From positions 1-64,000 of the forward strand of contig DILT01000014.1 in the NCBI GenBank assembly GCA_002425185.1: a DNA stretch of 64,000 nt, read 5' to 3'. The stretch comes from Flammeovirgaceae bacterium UBA5585. GTDB lineage: Bacteria > Bacteroidota > Bacteroidia > Cytophagales > Cyclobacteriaceae. The notes beneath the pieces were generated by a model. It searched no databases, was not told the origin of the DNA, and was given only the letters and a program-made list of their open reading frames with translations. Shown piece after piece: positions 53,332 to 62,085 of the stretch; position 1 is the stretch's first letter, and each line of letters opens with the position of its first letter. The position numbers were made by a program, and so were the translations under genes.

Positions 53332-53851
53332 AAGTAATCTGCACTATCCCATCGGAAAATTTATTCCGCAGCCAAGCTATACCCCGGCAGAAATAGCGGA
53401 GCATATCACAAGCATTCAGCAATTGCCGGATAAAATCCAGGCTTGCCTGCAAAACTTTACAGCACCATTATTCGATACACCCTACCGCCCGGGTGGGTGG
53501 ACAGGCCGGCAGGTTGTCCATCATCTAGCCGACAGCCATATGAATGCCTACATCCGGTGCAAGTGGATGCTCACCGAAAACACACCGCTTATAAAAGCCT
53601 ATAATGAAAAAGCATGGGCAGAAACCCCGGAGACAAAATCAGATCCGGTACTTTCTGTGGCTTTGCTAAAAGCCTTACATGCAAAATGGGTTTTTCTGCT
53701 TCGTGAATTAACTGCCGATGATCTTCAAAAAAGTTTTCTCCACCCAGAAACCAATAAGCACGTGCCGCTAAACCGGCTTATTGCCTTATATGCTTGGCAT
53801 GGCGAACACCACCTTGCTCACCTTGAATTAGTTTTAAATTCAAAATTCTAA
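53324..53851 (+). CDS. DinB/YfiT-like metal-dependent transferase
   Basis: This 175-residue four-helix protein begins inside the TerC stop region (ATGCCTGA). Three metal-binding histidines are visible: one in VHHLADSHMNAYIR (about 65-78) and two in YAWHGEHHLAHL (about 157-168). The opening PIGKFIPQPSYTPAEIAEHI matches YfiT/BstA-type proteins, bacillithiol or thiol S-transferases in Firmicutes. The thiol used here is unknown. Confidence 0.88.
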   Translation: MPESNLHYPIGKFIPQPSYTPAEIAEHITSIQQLPDKIQACLQNFTAPLFDTPYRPGGWTGRQVVHHLADSHMNAYIRCKWMLTENTPLIKAYNEKAWAETPETKSDPVLSVALLKALHAKWVFLLRELTADDLQKSFLHPETNKHVPLNRLIALYAWHGEHHLAHLELVLNSKF

Positions 53852-53896
53852 AATCAAAATTCTACATTCTAAATTCTGGATTTCAAATTCCAATCG
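53850..53896. repeat. AT-rich low-complexity runs of AAATTCTA type
   Basis: Several close copies of AAAATTCTA/AAATTCTGG/CAAATTCC occur between the YfiT-like stop and the YheT-like start. Such degenerate runs are common in Bacteroidota spacers. No function is visible. Confidence 0.35.
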
Positions 53897-53906
53897 TTAA
53901 AGAATA

Positions 53907-54854
53907 TTGAACTATAAACCACCTATACTGCTATTCAACCCCCACCTCGAAACCATTTACCCGGCCTTGGTAAGGAAGGTTAACCTTCAACAACCTTACC
54001 AGCGCGAACGCATTACCACACCCGATGATGATTTTCTTGACTTGGATTGGCTAACCCAAAATGCCAGCAAACTTGTCATTATTTCGCACGGACTGGAAGG
54101 TAATACGGAACGCGCCTATATAAAGGGTATGGCGAAACACTGCTTTGCACACGGATACGATGTGCTCACCTGGAACTACCGCGGCTGCAGCGGTGAAATG
54201 AACAGGCAACTGTGCTTTTACCACAGTGGCGCTACCGATGATCTTCACACAGTGATAGAACATGCTGTGAAGCCCGGTCGATTCACTGAAATAAATCTGA
54301 TCGGTTTTAGTCTGGGTGGAAACCTGACCTTAAAATACTTAGGGGAAGAACGAACCCGCACGCCCCTGCTTCACAAGGCAGTAGTCTTTTCCGTCCCTGT
54401 TGATCTGCATACCAGTTGTATCCAGATTTCTAAACCCGGCAACTGGATTTATTCACAGCGTTTTTTGCGCAGCCTGAAGAAAAAAGTAACTGAAAAAGCG
54501 AAGGTGATCAGCGGTATGGATACCCGCGGACTGGACAAACTAAAAACCTTAATGGAGTTCGATGACCATTTTACCGGGCCGGTACACGGGTTTAAAAATG
54601 CCATCGACTACTATGAAAAATCAAGCGCCATCAGGGTTATTGGAAACATAACAATACCCACCTTGCTGGTAAATGCGCAAAATGATCCCTTTCTTAGTCC
54701 GGAGTGCTTTCCTTCCGCACTACTGAAAGATCACCCATTTGTTCACCTGGAAAGTCCTGATCACGGTGGACATGTAGGCTTCGCCCAATTCAACCGTCAC
54801 GGAATATACTGGTCAGAAAGTCGGGCGCTACACTTTTTACAGGCTACTACCTGA
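53907..54854 (+). CDS. YheT-like alpha/beta hydrolase, TTG start
   Basis: I choose TTG at 53907 because the reading LNYKPPILLFNPHLETIYPAL matches the conserved N-terminus of YheT/ABHD1-3 hydrolases, and there is no suitable ATG. The 315-residue product has the oxyanion region SHGLEGNTER, the nucleophile elbow GFSLGGN (Ser about 135), a late Asp in NAQNDPFL and His in SPDHGGHVGF. Substrates of bacterial YheT are unknown; eukaryotic relatives are lipases or esterases. Confidence 0.9.
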   Translation: MNYKPPILLFNPHLETIYPALVRKVNLQQPYQRERITTPDDDFLDLDWLTQNASKLVIISHGLEGNTERAYIKGMAKHCFAHGYDVLTWNYRGCSGEMNRQLCFYHSGATDDLHTVIEHAVKPGRFTEINLIGFSLGGNLTLKYLGEERTRTPLLHKAVVFSVPVDLHTSCIQISKPGNWIYSQRFLRSLKKKVTEKAKVISGMDTRGLDKLKTLMEFDDHFTGPVHGFKNAIDYYEKSSAIRVIGNITIPTLLVNAQNDPFLSPECFPSALLKDHPFVHLESPDHGGHVGFAQFNRHGIYWSESRALHFLQATT

Positions 54855-54919
54855 CACCTGCAAAAGCATAGAATGGATACGTGCTGAAATTCTTATCTTG
54901 GCTCAGCTAATTAACCTGC

Positions 54920-55615
54920 ATGATTGAGCGCTATACCCTTACGGTAGCCAATGAAAAAATTGCTGAACGATTTTCAGCTGATGTTCCGGAGTTTTACGCA
55001 CCCCGGTACAACGCAGCTCCCACCCAACTATTGCCGGTCATTACCAGTGGTGCTCCGCAAGGGCTCTCATTATTTTATTGGGGCCGCCCACCTCAATGGG
55101 CACGCAACAAATCGCTTAGCGAACGGATTATAAACTTACGAACCGAAACACTGTTGGAGAGACCCGTATTGAAAAAAGCTTTGATGAAATTCAGGTGTAT
55201 CGTTCCTGCTGATGGATTTTACGCGTGGAAAAAACTGGGAAAGAAAACCGCCATTCCTTACCGTTTTGTTACCGATCAGGATGTCTTTTCCTTTGCCGGA
55301 CTTTGGGAAGAATTTGAAGACGAAGGTGGAGCTATGGTACACACGTTCACCATCATTACCACAGCGGCCAATGAAACGGTAAGCCGCATTACGGATCGTA
55401 TGCCGGTAATCCTGAATAAGCAGCGTGAAGCAGTCTGGCTTAATCAAAAAGCTACTGAAGCGGATGTTGTGGAACAACTTTCCACCTATCCATCGGATAA
55501 ACTAAGTCTGTACCCGGTTTCACCCCGCATCAATGAAATTAAAACGGATGTACCCTCGCTGATCATTCCAACTCCCCCGGCTGATCAACACGGAAACCTA
55601 ACTCTGTTTGATTAG
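54920..55615 (+). CDS. SRAP (YedK/HMCES) family protein lacking catalytic residues
   Basis: The 231-residue protein has full SRAP-fold features: RYNAAPTQ (29-36), INLRTET (71-77), CIVPADGFYAWKK (93-105), FAGLWEEF, HTFTIITTAAN and DRMPVIL (159-165). Active SRAP enzymes start MCGR and use Cys2 to trap abasic sites in single-stranded DNA, helped by Asn75, Glu105 and His160 of YedK. Here Cys2 is Ile (MIERYT), the Glu of GFYEW is Ala (A102) and the His before DRMP is Thr (T158); only the Asn (N72) remains. It may bind DNA without crosslinking. Its TAG stop overlaps the end of a repeat element. Confidence 0.88.
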   Translation: MIERYTLTVANEKIAERFSADVPEFYAPRYNAAPTQLLPVITSGAPQGLSLFYWGRPPQWARNKSLSERIINLRTETLLERPVLKKALMKFRCIVPADGFYAWKKLGKKTAIPYRFVTDQDVFSFAGLWEEFEDEGGAMVHTFTIITTAANETVSRITDRMPVILNKQREAVWLNQKATEADVVEQLSTYPSDKLSLYPVSPRINEIKTDVPSLIIPTPPADQHGNLTLFD

Positions 55616-55746
55616 AAGCCATCTCAAAATACCAAACAGGATGCAGTCATACCGGCTTTGAGCCGGTATCTCACATATTTTTTATTTCGTTTAATGGGAT
55701 CGCGGATCATTGTCCGCGATGACAGTCATTTTTAAGATGGATTATA
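55613..55746. mobile_element. MITE-like element with two internal hairpins, copy 1
   Basis: The left end TAGAAGCCATCTCAAAA and the right end AAGATGGATTATA (degenerate) form terminal inverted repeats. Inside are two hairpins: ATACCGGC...GCCGGTAT and ATCGCGGA...TCCGCGAT, flanked by GTCAT/ATGAC. Copy 2 at 61404-61528 shares all these parts. It lies between convergent genes, and its first TAG is the stop codon of the SRAP-like gene. Confidence 0.7.
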
Positions 55747-55750
55747 ATAA

Positions 55751-56716
55751 CTAAAACCCATCATCATCATCCTCTTCTTTTTTAGCAGGCGGTGTGTCTG
55801 CTTTTTTAGGTTTGGGTTCTGCTTTTTGTTTGGCAGGCTTATCTTTCTTCTGAAAGAGTGTAAAGCCTTTTTTCTTCTTTGCTGCCGGTGCCGGTTTTGC
55901 TGCTCCTGCTGAATCGCGAGGTGCATCGTCAAACTCATCAAAGTTATACTCGTCCATGTCGGCTGAAACTTTTTGCTGATCCAATGCAGTCTCATTGGTC
56001 TTTTTACTCTTCTTTTTAAACAAACCTCCTAAGAATCCTTTAATTCCCTTCTTCTCTTTCTTTCCTGCCTTATCGGCTTTCTTTTGCTCTCCCGCTTCTT
56101 TTGCCAGGCGAACATCCGGAAGCACTAACACATCGCGCAGGTACCACATGTAATTATCCTGCTCCACGTTGAAACCAATTTCTTTTACATGATAGGTAGG
56201 TTTAACCGGAACACCGGGTACATAAAAGCGATCGTAACGTTTTGAAGCCGAATCATAATGAATACTGTCGGGATAGGTATGTTTCAATACCCGCACTTCC
56301 CGATCAACACTAATTACATATTTCTTCTCAGTAACCGCTGCTGAATCGCGGGGTTCTGTATCCACTATATAGGTACTGTCAATAACCGACCGTGCAGCAC
56401 GATCAAGATCACCCGCCAACGCAAGGTCATCCATCAACAGTGAATCGGGCACAACAGGGTTTACCGGTTTCATCACTACGGTTTGTAAACTCCTGTTTTT
56501 CTTTTTGTAGGTGGTAGGCTCCGCTACCAGGTATTTGTTTTTGCCGGCACTGGCAAGCACTTTAGGCTCGCCCTCGTCATTGAAGTAACTGTACTTTTTT
56601 TGAAGTGCTTCCTTATCATAGATAAAGGCGCTTTGGTAGGCAGGGCATACCACCTTTTGAGTACAACTACTCAAAAGTGAGAAAGAAGCAACTACGACAA
56701 CAAATGCCCTGATCAT
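55751..56716 (-). CDS. Lipoprotein with charged C-terminal tail
   Basis: This 321-residue protein has a lipoprotein signal MIRAFVVVVASFSLLSSC (C18), followed by VCPAYQSAFIYDKEALQKKYSYF, which looks like a conserved start in Cytophagales lipoproteins. The middle (about 95-210) is beta-rich, with TYHVKEIGFNVEQDNYMWYLRD (about 165-187). The last 120 residues are Lys/Glu/Asp-rich with KKEEDDDDGF at the end. A TATTTTTG -7 box (minus strand, 56740-56733) sits 17 bases before the ATG. Function is unknown. Confidence 0.75.
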   Translation of the reverse strand: MIRAFVVVVASFSLLSSCTQKVVCPAYQSAFIYDKEALQKKYSYFNDEGEPKVLASAGKNKYLVAEPTTYKKKNRSLQTVVMKPVNPVVPDSLLMDDLALAGDLDRAARSVIDSTYIVDTEPRDSAAVTEKKYVISVDREVRVLKHTYPDSIHYDSASKRYDRFYVPGVPVKPTYHVKEIGFNVEQDNYMWYLRDVLVLPDVRLAKEAGEQKKADKAGKKEKKGIKGFLGGLFKKKSKKTNETALDQQKVSADMDEYNFDEFDDAPRDSAGAAKPAPAAKKKKGFTLFQKKDKPAKQKAEPKPKKADTPPAKKEEDDDDGF

Positions 56717-56841
56717 TATTGGGGTAATCAGACAAAAATAATGAAATAAACCAGAAGTAATTCCAATTCAATTGTAAATGTAACCCGCTGATAATCAAAT
56801 TATTTACACGCTATGATGCATGTAATAGTTGTACCAAAAAA

Positions 56842-57066
56842 CTAATGTCCGAAGAAATAACGCTTAAGAATGATGAGCAAACATGCCAAAAACATCAAAA
56901 TGGAGATTTTATTGATGGTATGCATAGCCCGGATGTTGAAGGTATTGGGCCGGGAAGGATCTTTTTTGCGGAAAAAATAACCGGTTACCTCGCCCAGTTG
57001 AAAGAACTCCTTCCAACGGTTACCCCCGGATGATTTTACATCCCTTGAATCAATCTTGTCTTTCAT
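56842..57066 (-). CDS. Small membrane protein downstream of ispG
   Basis: I choose ATG 57066 (MKDKIDSRDVKSSGGNRWKE), 4 bp after the ispG stop; a longer frame would overlap ispG. The 74-residue product has a soluble N-terminal part (RWKEFFQLGEVTGYFFRKKDPSRP) and a membrane helix (about 50-68). The KEFFQLGEV...FFRKKD pattern looks conserved in Bacteroidota, but I cannot name a function. It is co-transcribed with ispG. Confidence 0.75.
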   Translation of the reverse strand: MKDKIDSRDVKSSGGNRWKEFFQLGEVTGYFFRKKDPSRPNTFNIRAMHTINKISILMFLACLLIILKRYFFGH

Positions 57067-57070
57067 TGTA

Positions 57071-59056
57071 TTAGTTTTCAACGGTTTCAGGCTGAAACCA
57101 TACGCCATCCTCTTTAATCAACTCAATCAACTCGTCCACCGCCTTACCGGAAGGAACGTTGCGCTTTACTACTTCCTTGCCGCGATACAATGTAATACGC
57201 CCCACTCCGGAGCCAACATAACCGTAATCAGCATCCGCCATCTCACCCGGGCCATTTACGATGCACCCCATAATCCCGATTTTAACGCCCTTCAAATGAT
57301 CAGTGCGCTTTCTGATCATGGCTGTTGTTTCCTGCAAATCGAACAACGTACGCCCGCACGATGGACAGGAGATGTATTCCGTCTTCGACATGCGGTTGCG
57401 TGTAGCCTGCAGAATACCAAATGACGTTTTATTACAGAGATCAGCCCATCTGAGTTGATCTTCTTTGTTAGAAAGACCACGAACACCGGTGATGATGCCA
57501 TCGCCAAAACCATCAATAAATAATCCACCCGCATCGGTAGCGGCATAAATGCGAAGATTGTCTTCCGGTAATGTTTTGTATGTACGCTGAACAATTACCG
57601 GAACAGTGATCTGCCGTTGTAACAGTTCAAAGAAAACTCTTCTGAGTTCGGCCATGGCGTGCGTGTTATCACTGTATAACACGGCAACTGCAGTTGATGA
57701 TGCCTTTAGTTTAATCAGTAACTCTTCAGTTAACTCGCGAATGGAGAAGCGAACAAAATTGATTTCGCTATGTAATTCTTTCGTGTGCAGGAATTCAGCG
57801 GCAGAAAATAATGGAATTTTATTGACTTTATCTTCTGAAGAAGTCCATGTTTTATAATCACGGATTTCTTTCAACCCGTTGGGCAACATAAAATCAATTG
57901 GCCTGGTGCCGGTGTATACATAGTCAGCACCCTGATCGTTCATGCGCCACTTGTCAGGTTCCGGTAAATAAAAGTGGCCGATGCACTTCAAATCTTTGTA
58001 GTCGTTAATTTCAACTTCGCTGAGATCGGCAATAACTCGCGGTACATTATGGCTTCCACCAATAGTACCCACTTCGCGTGTGGTACGTTTCGTGTATTGA
58101 AACGGATTGACAGGCGATTCCTGAATGGGGAGGATAGGATCATGGTGTTGACGATCAGCATAACGATCAACCATAATTTTAGCTACCGGAGCTTCTGCTT
58201 CAGGTTCTTCGGTTAACGAAACGCGCACCGTATCGCCCAGACCATCTTCCAGCAACGTACCAATACCTACAGCCGATTTTATTCTTCCATCTTCACCATC
58301 GCCTGCTTCCGTAACACCCAGGTGTAACGGATAGGGTTTAAGACCTTCTTCATCCAGCTTCTGAACAAGCAAACGATAAGCTTGTACCATCACCTGTGGG
58401 TTGCTGGCTTTCATGGAAAGCACAATGTTGTAGTAGTGAAGGTCTTCGCATATGCGCAAAAACTCCAGTGCTGACTCTACCATGCCTAGTGGCGTATCAC
58501 CATACCGGCTCATGATGCGGTCCGATAAAGACCCATGATTTGTTCCGATACGCATGGCTGTGCCATACTCCTTACATATTTTTACCAGCGGGGTAAATTT
58601 CTGGCGAATCCGATCCAACTCTGCCTGATAGGCATCATCGGTATAATCGATTACTTCAAATTTCTTTTTATCGGCATAGTTGCCCGGGTTAACCCGCACC
58701 TTTTCAACAATGCGTGCGGCCAGTTCGGCTGCGTTTGGCGTAAAATGAATATCCGCAATAAGCGGAACCTGATATCCCCGCTTTCGAAGTTCCTTTTTTA
58801 TCTCTTCCAGGTTTTGTGCTTCCTTTAAACTGGGGGCTGTAATGCGCACATATTCGCAACCCGCTTCCACCATACGAATGGTTTGTTCTACCGAACCCAG
58901 GGTGTCCATGGTATCTACGGTGGTCATAGATTGTATGCGGATGGGATTGTTCCCGCCCATGGGCACATCACCGATTGAAACTTCAAGGGTTTTTCTTCGG
59001 CTGTATTGAACCAGGCTGTTACAATATTGCTTAAGGGAGGCTATTTCAGGGCTCAC
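57071..59056 (-). CDS. ispG: 4-hydroxy-3-methylbut-2-enyl diphosphate synthase, long form
   Basis: The 661-residue protein is the large Bacteroidota/Chlamydia/plant-type IspG with a central insertion. N-terminal TIM barrel: IGDVPMGGNNPIRIQSMTTVDT, PLIADIHF, NPGN and NHGSLSDRI. Iron-sulfur cysteines: CPSCGRT (about 562) and GCIVNGPGE (about 599). It performs the penultimate step of the MEP isoprenoid pathway with a [4Fe-4S] cluster. The start is GTG at 59056; the next ATG is well inside the barrel. A TAAATTTG -7 box lies at 59080-59073. Confidence 0.95.
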   Translation of the reverse strand: MSPEIASLKQYCNSLVQYSRRKTLEVSIGDVPMGGNNPIRIQSMTTVDTMDTLGSVEQTIRMVEAGCEYVRITAPSLKEAQNLEEIKKELRKRGYQVPLIADIHFTPNAAELAARIVEKVRVNPGNYADKKKFEVIDYTDDAYQAELDRIRQKFTPLVKICKEYGTAMRIGTNHGSLSDRIMSRYGDTPLGMVESALEFLRICEDLHYYNIVLSMKASNPQVMVQAYRLLVQKLDEEGLKPYPLHLGVTEAGDGEDGRIKSAVGIGTLLEDGLGDTVRVSLTEEPEAEAPVAKIMVDRYADRQHHDPILPIQESPVNPFQYTKRTTREVGTIGGSHNVPRVIADLSEVEINDYKDLKCIGHFYLPEPDKWRMNDQGADYVYTGTRPIDFMLPNGLKEIRDYKTWTSSEDKVNKIPLFSAAEFLHTKELHSEINFVRFSIRELTEELLIKLKASSTAVAVLYSDNTHAMAELRRVFFELLQRQITVPVIVQRTYKTLPEDNLRIYAATDAGGLFIDGFGDGIITGVRGLSNKEDQLRWADLCNKTSFGILQATRNRMSKTEYISCPSCGRTLFDLQETTAMIRKRTDHLKGVKIGIMGCIVNGPGEMADADYGYVGSGVGRITLYRGKEVVKRNVPSGKAVDELIELIKEDGVWFQPETVEN

Positions 59057-59119
59057 AAAGTAAGATTTGACGCAAATTTAACCGATATGCCGGGTATTTT
59101 GTTCAAGGCTTGTCCAAAA

Positions 59120-59818
59120 TCAAATATCGCCTAACTGGGGCCGGATAACCACTTCTTCCACCACACTGCGGCCTGAAAGCGCATACGATGCATAAATAAG
59201 GTCTGCTACATCCTCGGCTTTCATAAAACGATCATCGGGCAAATCCACACCATCCCAACTGGCCGTTTTGGTTGCCCCCGGCATAACAGAGGTTACCCGA
59301 ATTCCAAATTCTTTGAGTTCCTCCCGCAAGCATTTAGACATGCCCAGCATGGCAAATTTTGTGATGGCATAGGAGCCACCGTTTGCATAGGCTTTAATAC
59401 TGGCAATGGAACAAATATTGAAAATATGACCCGATCTCTTTTCGCGCATGGTGTGAACAAACCCTCTTGTTATATGATAGGCGCTGTACAGGTTTGCCTC
59501 CATCATGGCTTCCAGGTTTCCTTCAGGCTCGGTTGAAATTTCCCCCGAAACAAAATAACCGGCATTGTTTACCAGCACATCTACCGATCGGTTTAGACCC
59601 AAAACAAAATTGCAGAACAACTTTACCTGAGCTTTGTCAGAAACATCCGCCTGAAAAGTATAGACCTCCCCTTTCTTAACCAGTGACTTTTTCAAATCAT
59701 CAAGATCAGCCGATTTACGGGCACAGGTTGCTACATCAAACCCGTTATCCATGAATTTTTCTATAACCGAACGGCCTATCCCTTTTGTGCCTCCCGTTAC
59801 CACCAATAGTTTACGCAT
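59120..59818 (-). CDS. Short-chain dehydrogenase/reductase (SDR)
   Basis: This 232-residue classical SDR shows TGGTKGIGR (cofactor loop), ADVSD, NNAG (86-90 region), ICSIAS with catalytic Ser, YAITK (Y-x3-K) and PGATKT. The cARKS sequence after beta-2 suggests NADP preference. It is probably transcribed independently of ispG (63-bp gap). Substrate unknown. Confidence 0.9.
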   Translation of the reverse strand: MRKLLVVTGGTKGIGRSVIEKFMDNGFDVATCARKSADLDDLKKSLVKKGEVYTFQADVSDKAQVKLFCNFVLGLNRSVDVLVNNAGYFVSGEISTEPEGNLEAMMEANLYSAYHITRGFVHTMREKRSGHIFNICSIASIKAYANGGSYAITKFAMLGMSKCLREELKEFGIRVTSVMPGATKTASWDGVDLPDDRFMKAEDVADLIYASYALSGRSVVEEVVIRPQLGDI

Positions 59819-59908
59819 ATCAAATGAAATGTTATTTTTGGTATCTTTAGCAAGATAGTGATAAGGTTAATAACTAAAGGTTTACCCCATACCTAACGAC
59901 AGGTTTTC

Positions 59909-60646
59909 ATGAAGGAAATAGGCAAGTATTTCATTTTTTTAGGATACCTGTTCACCAATCGCGAATCCTTTAAAACGCATTACAGCTTAGTACTGGATGA
60001 ATGCGTACGCATCGGGGTTAATTCCATATTTCTATTCGTTTTGGTCTCCACCTTTATTGGTGCAGTTTCAACCGTGCAAACAGCTTTTAACCTGGTAGCA
60101 CCCTACATTCCGAAATATGTGATATCACAGGTAGTACGGGAAATGACCGTGCTTGAACTGGCTCCAACTGTAATGGCCATAGTATATGCCGGCAAAGTAG
60201 GTTCGAGCATGTCGGGGAACCTGGGTACCATGCGCATTACCGAGCAGATCGATGCCTTGGAAGTAATGGGTATCAATTCCATCAATTACCTGGTGTTGCC
60301 AAAAATAGTAGCCTCTATATTGATGTATCCGTTGCTGGTAATTGTTTCCGGTGTTTGTGCCCTCATGGGCGGTTACCTGGTAGGTGTTGTTACCGGAATA
60401 TTAGCCCCTACAGAATATATCTATGGTATTCGTTACCTCTTCAATCCGTTTACGATAACCTTTGCCTTGATTAAGGCTGTTACGTTTGGTTTTCTGGTTG
60501 CCTCCATTTCTTCATATAAGGGTTACTATACCGAAGGAGGCGCCCTTGAGGTGGGTATCTCCAGTACAAAAGCAGTAACCACCAGTGTTATTGCTATTCT
60601 TCTTGCCGATTACCTGTTGGCCCAGCTTTTACTTTCACCGGCATGA
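59909..60646 (+). CDS. MlaE/YrbE-type ABC transporter permease
   Basis: The 245-residue protein has about five hydrophobic segments. LAPTVMAIVYAGKVGSSMSGNLGTMRITEQIDALEVMGINSINYLVLPKI is the conserved MlaE core, and the ILADYLLAQLLL helix ends the protein. MlaE forms the inner-membrane channel of Mla-type lipid transporters. It overlaps the ATPase gene by 4 bp. No MlaD (MCE) gene follows in this window. Confidence 0.93.
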   Translation: MKEIGKYFIFLGYLFTNRESFKTHYSLVLDECVRIGVNSIFLFVLVSTFIGAVSTVQTAFNLVAPYIPKYVISQVVREMTVLELAPTVMAIVYAGKVGSSMSGNLGTMRITEQIDALEVMGINSINYLVLPKIVASILMYPLLVIVSGVCALMGGYLVGVVTGILAPTEYIYGIRYLFNPFTITFALIKAVTFGFLVASISSYKGYYTEGGALEVGISSTKAVTTSVIAILLADYLLAQLLLSPA

Positions 60647-61398
60647 TCGAAATTCAGCACATATCAAAATCATTTGGCGATAAAAAAATCCTGAAGGATA
60701 TCAGTGGCACGTTTGAAAAGGGAAAACCTAACCTGATTATCGGTGCATCCGGTACCGGAAAAAGTGTGTTGCTAAAATGCATCGTTGAGTTGGTGAAGCC
60801 TGATGAAGGTTATGTGTTTTTTGACCGCAGAAATTTCACCGAAGCAAACCGAAACGAAAAAATTGAAATCAGGCGTGAAATTGGTATGCTGTTTCAGGGC
60901 GGTGCATTGTTCGATTCAAAAACCGTAGAAGAAAACGTGCGGTTCCCGCTGGATATGCTGGCTGTAATGCCCAAAGATGAAAAGCAAGACCGCGTTAACC
61001 TGGTATTAAACCGTGTGGGGCTTAAGGGGGCAAATAAAAAAATGCCATCAGAACTTAGCGGTGGAATGCGAAAACGTGTGGGCATTGCACGGGCCATTGT
61101 AAATAATCCCAAGTACTTGTTCTGCGATGAACCTAACTCAGGCCTGGATCCCCAGACTTCTATACTGATTGATGAATTGATTCAGGTGCTTACTTCAGAT
61201 TACGACACCACGACAATTGTTGTTACCCACGACATGAATTCGGTAATGGGCATTGGCGACAATATTATGTTTCTTTACCAGGGCGAAAAACTTTGGGAAG
61301 GCGGTAAAGATGACATTACACATTCGGGTGTAAAAGAACTGGATGACTTTGTATTCGCAAACAAGGTTATGATTGCTATGCGAGGAAAAACAGCCTGA
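60643..61398 (+). CDS. MlaF-type ABC transporter ATPase
   Basis: In this 251-residue protein, Walker A is GASGTGKS (34-41), the Q-loop is LFQGGALFDS, the signature is LSGGMRKRVG, Walker B is YLFCDEPNSGLDP and the switch His is VTHDMNS. The combination LFQGGALFDS and GMRKRV is typical of Mla/TGD lipid-transport ATPases. ATG overlaps the permease stop (ATGA). It should energise phospholipid transport between inner and outer membranes. Confidence 0.93.
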   Translation: MIEIQHISKSFGDKKILKDISGTFEKGKPNLIIGASGTGKSVLLKCIVELVKPDEGYVFFDRRNFTEANRNEKIEIRREIGMLFQGGALFDSKTVEENVRFPLDMLAVMPKDEKQDRVNLVLNRVGLKGANKKMPSELSGGMRKRVGIARAIVNNPKYLFCDEPNSGLDPQTSILIDELIQVLTSDYDTTTIVVTHDMNSVMGIGDNIMFLYQGEKLWEGGKDDITHSGVKELDDFVFANKVMIAMRGKTA

Positions 61399-61403
61399 TT
61401 TGT

Positions 61404-61528
61404 TAGAACCCATCTCAAAAATACCATAGTCATACCGGCCTTGAGCCGGTATCTCGTGTTTTCATGCTACCATCAACAGGATCGCGGATCATTGTCCGCG
61501 ATGACAACCACTTTTGAGATGGGTTCTA
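61404..61528. mobile_element. MITE-like element with two internal hairpins, copy 2
   Basis: Perfect 17-bp terminal inverted repeats (TAGAACCCATCTCAAAA and its complement) bound a 125-bp unit. Internal hairpins are ATACCGGC...GCCGGTAT and ATCGCGGA...TCCGCGAT. It carries no gene. It lies between convergent genes, and its right-hand TA-G end is the stop codon of the minus-strand DsrE-like gene. Confidence 0.8.
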
Positions 61529-62056
61529 GAATTTAAACCATGCATACCCTTTTAACTGATAAGTCGTCAGTACGGTAAGCATAGAAGTAGCAATTTTTAT
61601 ATCGGGAGATATTTTATTTTTATCAATACTCCTTCCGATGAGTGATTGCCCGCATACATACAGCTCAACGCCAGCCTCGCGCAGAGTTTTATATAATGCC
61701 AGGTTAGGATTATCCACTTTATACTTTTGGCTGTAGCTTTCATTATCCAGAATGGAGTACGTGGCCTGGTTATGAATAGCCACAACAACCTTGATCTTTT
61801 CCTTGGGTACACCACCTACACTGTGCAGGTTAATCATTCGGGCAATGTTGTTTAAATGATCATTGATCAGTGCGGGGTTTTCAGTTCCTCCGGCCAGGTC
61901 AATAACTATTTTATAGTCGAGTAATGGATCAGGCTTCTCTACAGCCTCCGGTATCTCAAATACGCCACCAAAATTCTTTACAATTGGAAATACCATCTGT
62001 TGAGCATAGGCTAAACTGCCGGTCAACACAAACACACAAAGCGCAAAATTTTTCAT
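61526..62056 (-). CDS. Exported DsrE-fold protein
   Basis: The 176-residue protein has a signal peptide (MKNFALCVFVLTGSLAYAQ) and a DsrE/DsrF-like domain (about 45-165): KIVIDLAGG, HLNNIARMINLHSVGGV, KVVVAIHNQATYSIL, LYKTLREAGVELYVCGQS. The Cys in VCGQS occupies the place of the sulfur-carrying Cys of some DsrE proteins. Periplasmic DsrE-fold proteins in Bacteroidota have no settled role. It starts 29 bp after the kinase stop codon and is probably co-transcribed with it. Its TAG stop overlaps the MITE-like element. Confidence 0.85.
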   Translation of the reverse strand: MKNFALCVFVLTGSLAYAQQMVFPIVKNFGGVFEIPEAVEKPDPLLDYKIVIDLAGGTENPALINDHLNNIARMINLHSVGGVPKEKIKVVVAIHNQATYSILDNESYSQKYKVDNPNLALYKTLREAGVELYVCGQSLIGRSIDKNKISPDIKIATSMLTVLTTYQLKGYAWFKF

Positions 62057-62085
62057 AGGTTTAGAAATGTTGAAGTTATAAGCAT

